Assembly (NCBI RefSeq): GCF_019429625.1
Contig: NZ_JAHXRW010000019.1
Location: forward strand, 1-37,123
DNA: 37,123 nucleotides
Direction of reading: 5' to 3'
From: Celeribacter sp. PS-C1
Lineage (GTDB): Bacteria; Pseudomonadota; Alphaproteobacteria; Rhodobacterales; Rhodobacteraceae
Position 1 is the first letter of the stretch; every line of letters begins with the position of its first letter. Shown piece by piece: positions 32,387 through 37,123 of this stretch. A program made the position numbers and the translations under genes. Under the pieces are notes generated by a model. It ran no database searches. It saw only the letters and a list, made by a program, of their open reading frames with translations, and was not told the DNA's origin.

Positions 32387-33316
32387 TCATAGCCCCGAAA
32401 AATTTGGTTTGAGGCCTGCACGCGGCCAATCAACTGCGATCAACCGCCCGGAGCCGGAGAGGGTGACATAGGCGGTCTTCATATCCGGTCCGCCAAAGGC
32501 CAGATTGGTCGCAAAGGCATCCGGCATCTCGATGGTCTCGACCTCTTTGCCCTCTGGCGAAATCACCGTGATGCACCCCGGCGTCAGGCCGGCGCAGCAG
32601 ATGTTGCCATTCGCCTCGACGGCCAGGCTGTCATAGCGCTTAAAACCTTCGAGTTGCGCCAGAACGGCTTCGCCCGGCTCGAAAGGATTAGGTTTGCGGA
32701 TCTCGCCCGCGCCGGTGACATCATAGGAATAGAGACGCCCGGTCTCCGTGTCTGCGACGTAAACCGTCTTTTCATCCGGCGACAGACCCACGCCATTCGC
32801 GGTGGTGATCGGATAGGCGATGGTGGTGGCAAAAGAGCCGTCCGGCTTGCCATAATAGAGCCCGCCATGCACAAAACTGCGCTCCGTGCGGGTGCCGTGA
32901 TCAGTGAACCAAAGCCCGCCATCGCGGTCGATAACGATGTCATTCGGCATCAAAAGCGGATGACCGTCGATCTCGCGGTAAAGTTCGGTCACAACGCCCG
33001 TCTCAAGATCCACGCGTTCGATGCGCCCACCGGAATACTGCGGATTGCCACCCACCGGCTGGATCACGCCGTCCGGATCACCCCAGGCAAAGCCGTCACC
33101 GTTGTTACAGATATACATTGCCCCATCCGGGCCGACCGCTGCGCCATTGGGCGCGCCATCGAGTTTGACGACCACCTCTTTCGTGCCGTCGGGCCAAACC
33201 TTGGTCAGGCAACAATTCTTGATCTCGCAGACGATCACAGAACCGTCCGGCATCACGACAGGGCCTTCGGGGAACCCGAGACCCTCCGTGATGTCTTTAT
33301 AGGGATAATGCGTCAT
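32387..33316 (-). CDS. SMP-30/gluconolactonase-family protein (lactonase)
   Basis: The product is 309 residues from ATG 33316, chosen for its AAAGGAG site 6 bp upstream. It is a six-bladed beta-propeller hydrolase. Metal ligands expected in the family are visible: Glu in GLGFPEGPVVMPDG, Asn in LLMPNDIVIDRDGGLWFTD, and Asp in GVGLSPDEKTVYVADTETG. No signal peptide is obvious. In an operon with a Baeyer-Villiger monooxygenase it is a natural candidate for opening the lactone product, alongside or instead of the alpha/beta hydrolase. It lies unusually between the binding-protein and permease genes. Confidence 0.88.
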   Translation of the reverse strand: MTHYPYKDITEGLGFPEGPVVMPDGSVIVCEIKNCCLTKVWPDGTKEVVVKLDGAPNGAAVGPDGAMYICNNGDGFAWGDPDGVIQPVGGNPQYSGGRIERVDLETGVVTELYREIDGHPLLMPNDIVIDRDGGLWFTDHGTRTERSFVHGGLYYGKPDGSFATTIAYPITTANGVGLSPDEKTVYVADTETGRLYSYDVTGAGEIRKPNPFEPGEAVLAQLEGFKRYDSLAVEANGNICCAGLTPGCITVISPEGKEVETIEMPDAFATNLAFGGPDMKTAYVTLSGSGRLIAVDWPRAGLKPNFSGL

Positions 33317-33347
33317 AAGTTCTCCTTTGTCCGCCGACACGACAGAC

Positions 33348-33379
33348 AAGGCATGGGGGCTCTGCGCACCCCATGCCTT
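33348..33379. terminator. Hairpin after binding-protein gene, operon 2
   Basis: There is a perfect 11-bp stem AAGGCATGGGG / CCCCATGCCTT with a 10-nt loop, followed on the plus strand by C and seven T's. For the minus-strand operon the run precedes the stem, so there it probably acts as an mRNA-stabilising or attenuating structure after the binding-protein gene. On the plus strand it would be an intrinsic terminator. Confidence 0.7.
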
Positions 33380-33396
33380 CTTTTTTTGATCGGGTT

Positions 33397-34629
33397 TTAC
33401 GGGCGTTTCATCTCGCAGGTCGTCGGAAGCGTAATCACATCCGCGGGAACAATCGCCACGTTCTCCCAGCCCCAGCCCGTGCCTTCTTCGTCCAGCGTAC
33501 CTTCCGGCACATCGACGAATTTGGACACGGCCATTTGCGTGATGATCTGGTGATCTTCCGGCCGGCTCGTGGCTGCGGCACCGTAAACCGTGGTGAATTC
33601 GATCCCCTCCAAGGCCGCAATCAGATCGTGTACCTCGTTGGAACCCGCCTTCTCTGCGGCTTGCGTCAAAGCCCGGATCGCGGAAACGTCCCCCGGGAAA
33701 GGCGAAGCAGAAAAGCCGCTCGCGCTCCGATACGCAGCCTCAAAAGCGTGCAGATCGTCACTCGCAACGCCCGCATCCCCGTCAAAAACCGAATAAACCT
33801 TACCATCGAGACCGGATTGCGCCATCGCGGTCGGTGCGCCCGGACCGGTGGAGAAATAGGTGAACCATTCGGCCTCAAGACCGCCTTCGCCCGCCGCTTT
33901 CAGCACCAGCGCCAAATCGGCACCCCAGTCGGAGGTGATCACGGCCTGCGCGCCGGATGCTTTGATCTTTGCGATATAGGGCGTGAAATCGGTGATCTTC
34001 TGAAGCGGATGGGTGTCGTCGCCGACCCACTCGATGTCCGGGCGAGCCTCGCCGACCATCTCGATCACGGATTGACGCGTGGTCTGACCGGAGGAGCCTT
34101 CGGCGTTCAGAAGATAAACTTTCGTGATGTCCGTCCGCTCGGTCAGATAATGCGCGAGGCCTGCGGTTTTCATGTCAGCGTCCAGCACCCAGGAAAAGCT
34201 GTAATAGCTGCATTTCTCGCCGGTGATCGCCGGATCGTGGGAGGCCCCGTCAAAGACGATAACCTGATCGTCCGGGTTGCGGCGGTTGTGTTTGTTGACA
34301 AAATCAACAAGCGCGAAAGTGTTCGAAGAGGAGACGGATGTCTGAAGAATGCGTGCGCCAGCGTCGATCGCCTTTTGCGCCTGAATTGCGGTTTCCTGAG
34401 CCGACATTTTATTGTCGAAGGTCAGGATTTCGATCTGTTGGCCGTTGATCCCGCCTGCCGCGTTCACTTCATCGACGGAGTAGCGCAGCACGTTTTCGAT
34501 CCGCTCGGTCACCATCGCGGCCGGGCCCGAGAACGGGTCGATCATCGCGAATTTGAACGTGTCCTCGGCGAGCGCGCCGGTGGCCATCAGCGTGAGAGCG
34601 GATGCAAAAAGGATATGGGTTTTCTTCAT
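33397..34629 (-). CDS. ABC transporter substrate-binding protein (LivK/peripla_BP_6 type), operon 2
   Basis: The product is 410 residues from ATG 34629, behind GGGAGGAC. The frame is open 36 bp further but without a better site. A Sec-type signal peptide MKKTHILFASALTLMATGALA ends in Ala-Leu-Ala, and the mature protein starts EDTFKFAMIDPFSGPAAMV. The body has the two-lobed type I fold (GGINGQQIEILTFDNKMSAQ, ADMKTAGLAHYL, SDWGADLALVLKAAG). It is the first gene of the long operon, with the regulatory region immediately upstream. Four Cys are visible, including Cys in GEKCSYYSF and TTCEMKRP, which may pair in the periplasm. The ligand is unknown. Confidence 0.9.
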   Translation of the reverse strand: MKKTHILFASALTLMATGALAEDTFKFAMIDPFSGPAAMVTERIENVLRYSVDEVNAAGGINGQQIEILTFDNKMSAQETAIQAQKAIDAGARILQTSVSSSNTFALVDFVNKHNRRNPDDQVIVFDGASHDPAITGEKCSYYSFSWVLDADMKTAGLAHYLTERTDITKVYLLNAEGSSGQTTRQSVIEMVGEARPDIEWVGDDTHPLQKITDFTPYIAKIKASGAQAVITSDWGADLALVLKAAGEGGLEAEWFTYFSTGPGAPTAMAQSGLDGKVYSVFDGDAGVASDDLHAFEAAYRSASGFSASPFPGDVSAIRALTQAAEKAGSNEVHDLIAALEGIEFTTVYGAAATSRPEDHQIITQMAVSKFVDVPEGTLDEEGTGWGWENVAIVPADVITLPTTCEMKRP

Positions 34630-34826
34630 AATGTCCTCCCGTAGACAAATCACTCGCGCCCGCATCGTGGTGAGGGTGCCGCCTTGCCGTGCGTTCTGAG
34701 CAAATCGTCAGTTTCTCCAATTGGCCGAAGCCATGGCACGCGCCCCTTGGTCTTTGTGCGTTTGGGGCGAGTGTTCCTCCATGCTGTATATGCTGGAAAA
34801 CTCGTCGAAAATGGTCAACTCAAAGG

Positions 34827-34841
34827 TTCCACTATGTGGAC
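34827..34841. promoter_or_regulatory. Candidate IclR operator site 1
   Basis: TTCCACTATGTGGAC matches the dyad GTCCA-N5-TGGAC with one mismatch. It lies about 200 bp upstream of the binding-protein start. Confidence 0.6.
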
Positions 34842-34930
34842 TAAAAGAGAATTTTTTAAGCGAAAATAAAATTCTCAACCATGAATATTTTTAAAATTAT
34901 GTATATTATAAAGTGCTTTAACGGGAAAAT

Positions 34931-34962
34931 GTACCGAAAATGTTTTTGGACATTTTCGGTAC
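34931..34962 (-). terminator. Hairpin downstream of SDR gene
   Basis: There is a perfect 13-bp stem GTACCGAAAATGT / ACATTTTCGGTAC with a 6-nt loop. On the minus strand it follows the SDR stop by ~30 bp and is followed by ATTTTCCC. It is therefore a fair terminator candidate separating the SDR gene from the operon, though it could be an operator. Confidence 0.6.
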
Positions 34963-34977
34963 GACTCTCGGGATAAG

Positions 34978-34992
34978 GTCCAAAAGGTGGAC
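34978..34992. promoter_or_regulatory. Candidate IclR operator site 2
   Basis: GTCCAAAAGGTGGAC is a perfect GTCCA-N5-TGGAC dyad, placed directly after the SDR stop codon. Confidence 0.6.
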
Positions 34993-35730
34993 TTAATATG
35001 TCGCGCGTCCTCCCGACATATCGAAGACCGATCCGGAATTGAAGGAGCATTCCGGGCTGGCCATGAAGCATATCATCGCGGCGCATTCCTCGACCGTGCC
35101 AAAACGGCCCTGAGGGATTCGCGACAGGGAAAACTCAACCTGCTCGGGTGGCAGCTGTTCCATCAGGGGTGTTTTGATCAGGCCGGGCGCGAAACAGTTG
35201 GCGCGGACCTCTGTCAGGGCAAGTTCTTTGCCGAGCGATTTGGTGAAGCCGATGATGCCGGATTTCGCGGCTGAGTAGCTCGATGCATTGGGGTTGCCCT
35301 CTTTGCCCGCCACCGAGGCGACTGTGACAATGCGCCCGTAATTGCGCGTGGTCATACCGTCCAGAACGGCCCGCGTGCAGAGGAAAACCCCGCCGAGATG
35401 GATGTCGATCACCTGCCGCCATGGGGCGAACTCATGCCCTTTCACGGGGTGCGTCGGTCCGGTGATCCCGGCGGCGGTGACGAGAATGTCGATCTTGCCA
35501 AAGGCGGCTTCCGTGGCGTCCCGCGCGGCTTCGACGGAGGCCTCGTCCGAGACATCGACCGCAAATCCGCGGGCATTTTCTCCGAGCTCTTTGGCGGCGC
35601 TTTCGCCGTCCTTGAGGTCCCAGATTGCCACGTGCGCGCCTTCGGATAAGAGCCGTTCCGCCACGGCGCGACCGATGCCGCGCGCGCCTCCGGTGATGGC
35701 GGCCACCTGTCCTTCAAATCTCTTTGTCAT
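34993..35730 (-). CDS. Short-chain dehydrogenase/reductase (FabG-like), IclR-linked
   Basis: The product is 245 residues. Cofactor motif AAITGGARGIGRAV, VTAAGITG in place of NNAG, catalytic Ser in TVASVAGKEG and Tyr-Lys in SSYSAAKSGIIG are visible. The end GSVFDMSGGRATY is normal. AAGGAGG lies before the ATG. It is divergent from the IclR gene and upstream of the Baeyer-Villiger operon, from which it is separated by ~360 bp with a hairpin. It probably oxidises the growth-substrate alcohol to the ketone or reduces a pathway intermediate; the sequence alone does not decide. Confidence 0.88.
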   Translation of the reverse strand: MTKRFEGQVAAITGGARGIGRAVAERLLSEGAHVAIWDLKDGESAAKELGENARGFAVDVSDEASVEAARDATEAAFGKIDILVTAAGITGPTHPVKGHEFAPWRQVIDIHLGGVFLCTRAVLDGMTTRNYGRIVTVASVAGKEGNPNASSYSAAKSGIIGFTKSLGKELALTEVRANCFAPGLIKTPLMEQLPPEQVEFSLSRIPQGRFGTVEECAAMICFMASPECSFNSGSVFDMSGGRATY

Positions 35731-35758
35731 GCGTTTCCTCCTTATGAATACTCACTAT

Positions 35759-35773
35759 GTCCATTAATTTGAC
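35759..35773. promoter_or_regulatory. Candidate IclR operator site 3
   Basis: GTCCATTAATTTGAC matches GTCCA-N5-TGGAC with one mismatch. It lies 28 bp upstream of the SDR start codon. Confidence 0.55.
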
Positions 35774-35856
35774 TCTTGAGTAGTGCGCTATGGCTTGTTT
35801 AAATAGGAGAAATTTGCAACTAAAAGCATGAAAATCGGAGCATAATCCGTTAATAA

Positions 35857-35871
35857 GTCCGAATGATGGAC
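35857..35871. promoter_or_regulatory. Candidate IclR operator site 4
   Basis: GTCCGAATGATGGAC matches GTCCA-N5-TGGAC with one mismatch. It covers the first two possible ATG codons (35863, 35866) of the IclR gene. This argues for the later start and for autoregulation. Confidence 0.55.
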
Positions 35872-35886
35872 GGTTTGAGTGACCCT

Positions 35887-36663
35887 ATGGAAGAGACAAA
35901 AGACAAAAGCGGCAAAAGTCAGGTGGTGGAACGCACCTGCTTGATTCTGCGCGAACTCGGTCGGCACGGCCCGCGCGGTGCGCGTCTGCTTGATCTGACC
36001 GAGGGCACGGGGTTGAGCCGTCCGACGGTGCATCGCATATTGGCGACTTTGACGGCGGAACAGTTCGTGGAGCGCACGAACGGGCGGCGTTATCGCCTGT
36101 CCTCGATCATGTACGAATTGGGTCTGAACGCGCCGAGCCCGGTGGGCGATCCGGCGCGTTTGCGGCCAATCGTTCAGGCCCTTGCCGACCGCTGTGGTGA
36201 TACGGTCTACCTTGCAATGCGCACGGGGGATTTTTCGCATTACCTGCTGCGCTGCGAAGGGGCCTATCCGATCCGCACCCATGTGGTCTCTGCCAATCAG
36301 ACTCTGCATCTCGTGTCCGGCCATTCCGGGCGCTCGCTTCTGGCTTCGATGCCGGAAGATGAGGCCGAAGACGTGATCTTGCGCGCGACGCAGGACAGAA
36401 AGCTTTTTGGCGAGGCGACCCCGGACAGTTTGCGCGATGAGGTCGAACGGGTGCGTGAAAACGGCTATGGCTGGGCGCGCGATGTGACCTTTGTGGGCGT
36501 GGCCGGGCTGACCGTGCCGGTTCCCAATGCGCGCGGCAGTGCCTATCTGGCGATGTCGATTTCCTCGATCCCTCAACGCATGACACAGGAGCGTGCGATG
36601 GACATCCTGCCGGAGCTTAAGGCTACGGCTGCCGAGATTGCCGGGATGATTTCCGGCGACTAA
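35887..36663 (+). CDS. IclR-family transcriptional regulator
   Basis: The product is 258 residues from ATG 35887. Upstream ATGs at 35863 and 35866 fall inside an operator-like dyad and lack a ribosome binding site. The N-terminal winged HTH spans residues ~15-75 (VVERTCLILRELGRHGPRGARLLDLTEGTGLSRPTVHRILATLTAEQFVER). The IclR effector domain follows (YRLSSIMYELGLNA..., SGHSGRSLLASMPEDEAEDVI, DVTFVGVAGLTVPVPN). It is divergent from the SDR gene. With four shared dyads nearby it most likely controls itself, the SDR gene and the Baeyer-Villiger operon. The inducer is unknown. Confidence 0.92.
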   Translation: MEETKDKSGKSQVVERTCLILRELGRHGPRGARLLDLTEGTGLSRPTVHRILATLTAEQFVERTNGRRYRLSSIMYELGLNAPSPVGDPARLRPIVQALADRCGDTVYLAMRTGDFSHYLLRCEGAYPIRTHVVSANQTLHLVSGHSGRSLLASMPEDEAEDVILRATQDRKLFGEATPDSLRDEVERVRENGYGWARDVTFVGVAGLTVPVPNARGSAYLAMSISSIPQRMTQERAMDILPELKATAAEIAGMISGD

Positions 36664-36693
36664 AGCGCTCATACGGCGCACTGGCCGCCCTCG

Positions 36694-36846
36694 TCATTCT
36701 GTGTACATCAGAACGGGGCTGATTTGTCCGCAGCAACGCCCAAAGCCGATCCGGTAATCCTCGCCCTGAGCAAAACCGCGCAGGGTCACCGTGTCGCCGT
36801 CTTCGAGAAAACTGCGTTCTGTTCCATCCGCGACTGTCTTGGACAT
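36694..36846 (-). pseudogene. Fumarylacetoacetase, C-terminal remnant
   Basis: The minus strand encodes 50 residues ending in TGA at 36694. ADGTERSFLEDGDTVTLRG then GFAQGEDYRIGFGRCCGQI matches the end of fumarylacetoacetases (family pattern FLxDGDEVxxxGxCQGxGYRIGFGxCxGxxLP). This enzyme completes homogentisate/tyrosine breakdown and is normally ~400 residues, so about 85 percent is missing. Upstream of ~36846 the frame no longer resembles the family and meets a TGA, so a deletion junction lies near 36850. The remnant was probably left by IS activity. Convergent with the IclR gene. Confidence 0.75.
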
Positions 36847-36849
36847 GGG

Positions 36850-36995
36850 CTTTTGCTGCGCTGGGACTGCTATGTGGCGGCTATCGCACCTGTGGCCGGG
36901 CTTGATGGTTTGTTGCCGATGATTGTCCGACTGACGGAATCGCGGACAGTCGCATCACAAAACGCTGTGGCCGGTTCCAGCCCTATCAGTTCGAC
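36850..36995. other. Unassigned stretch between fumarylacetoacetase remnant and IS6 end
   Basis: No gene was recognised. An imperfect inverted repeat (GATTGTCCG at 36921, CGGACAGTC at 36943) is present. The open frame on the plus strand across 36724-37050 runs over both the remnant and the IS end and looks spurious. The stretch may be the end of an older mobile element. Confidence 0.4.
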
Positions 36996-37123
36996 AGGCA
37001 TTGTCAGGTTGTTGCCATCGACTTGTCGTTGTAGCGCGATGCCATGTTGAATCTGTCTGATCTTTCGCGCCTTAAAGGTTTCCGTTTCCCACGCTCGGTC
37101 ATTGGCTACGCGGTTTGGGCGTA
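36996..37123 (+). mobile_element. IS6-family element, right partial copy (terminal 128 bp)
   Basis: This is the exact inverse of 1-128. The inner terminus begins AGGCATTGTCAGGTTGTTGC. The element continues beyond the window. Confidence 0.85.
37044..37123 (+). CDS. IS6-family transposase, N-terminal fragment (runs off the window)
   Basis: From ATG 37044 the 26 codons are identical to those of the left copy (LKGFRFPRSVIGYAVWA). The frame is open to the window edge. The two transposase genes point away from each other, out of the window. Confidence 0.75.
   Translation, partial: MLNLSDLSRLKGFRFPRSVIGYAVWA

Larger units (their letters stand above)
34630..34992. promoter_or_regulatory. Promoter region of the Baeyer-Villiger operon
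   Basis: This is a 363-bp noncoding region between the SDR stop and the binding-protein start. It contains a strongly AT-rich block (34845-34920), a 13-bp perfect palindrome stem (34931-34962) and two IclR-type dyads (34827-34841 and 34978-34992). On the minus strand TTGACC, about 10 bp downstream of the first dyad, could be a -35 box. Promoter position is inferred. Confidence 0.6.

Noticed and set aside
36724-37050. A 108-codon plus-strand open frame before the right end
   Set aside because: It runs across the antisense of the fumarylacetoacetase remnant and the IS6 terminus and resembles nothing known.
1-37123. A simple composite transposon bounded by inverted IS6 copies
   Set aside because: IS6 composites usually carry direct repeats as a result of cointegrate resolution. 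The outer parts and target repeats are not visible, and a contig break in a repeat is at least as likely. It is kept as an observation only.
1-37123. tRNA, rRNA, riboswitch or replication-origin signals
   Set aside because: None was recognised on reading either strand. Short or divergent RNA genes could be missed without a covariance search.

Overview
The window looks like part of an alphaproteobacterium, most probably the Rhodobacteraceae/Roseobacter group. That reading rests on GC-rich coding sequence, the style of the insertion sequences, and Liv-type ABC transporters built into catabolic operons. No rRNA or tRNA gene was seen to confirm it. Both ends carry the same 128-bp sequence in inverted orientation, the 5' end of an IS6-family transposase gene reading outward. 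The window is therefore either a whole contig that stops inside a repeated IS, or a block flanked by two inverted IS6 copies.

Layout. (1) 1-3000: an IS6 end cuts off the first ~77 codons of an RND efflux pump gene. (2) 3007-9091: a nested IS island. An IS21 element is interrupted by an intact IS3 copy and abuts a second, decayed IS3 copy. That second copy is split by an IS110/IS1111-type element and carries several 40-60 bp palindromic insertions. (3) 9194-18982: a hydroxyquinol (resorcinol-type) operon on the minus strand. It runs flavin monooxygenase, maleylacetate reductase, five-gene Liv ABC transporter, intradiol dioxygenase and small tautomerase-like protein, with a divergent TetR regulator. 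(4) 18989-21873: a LysR regulator divergent from a TfdB-like phenol hydroxylase. (5) 22072-22890: an IS6-family element whose transposase has an in-frame amber stop. (6) 23170-35730: a long minus-strand operon of about 11 genes for uptake and Baeyer-Villiger oxidation of a ketone. It encodes a binding protein, SMP-30 lactonase-like protein, Liv permeases and ATPases, SDR, alpha/beta hydrolase, Baeyer-Villiger monooxygenase, SDR and aldehyde dehydrogenase. Another SDR lies upstream and a divergent IclR regulator follows. (7) 36694-36846: the C-terminal stub of fumarylacetoacetase, then the right IS6 end.

How the genes fit together. The first operon can hydroxylate a resorcinol-like phenol to hydroxyquinol, cleave it between the hydroxyls, and reduce maleylacetate to 3-oxoadipate. 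The second can turn an alcohol or ketone into a lactone or ester, hydrolyse it, and oxidise the released alcohol to an acid. Each has its own ABC importer and a stable hairpin just after the binding-protein gene. Four 15-bp dyads (GTCCA-N5-TGGAC type) around the IclR gene and the binding-protein promoter are a probable regulon signature. The least expected signal is the group of short palindromic elements inside the IS3 copies, one of them in frame beside the catalytic glutamate of an intact transposase.
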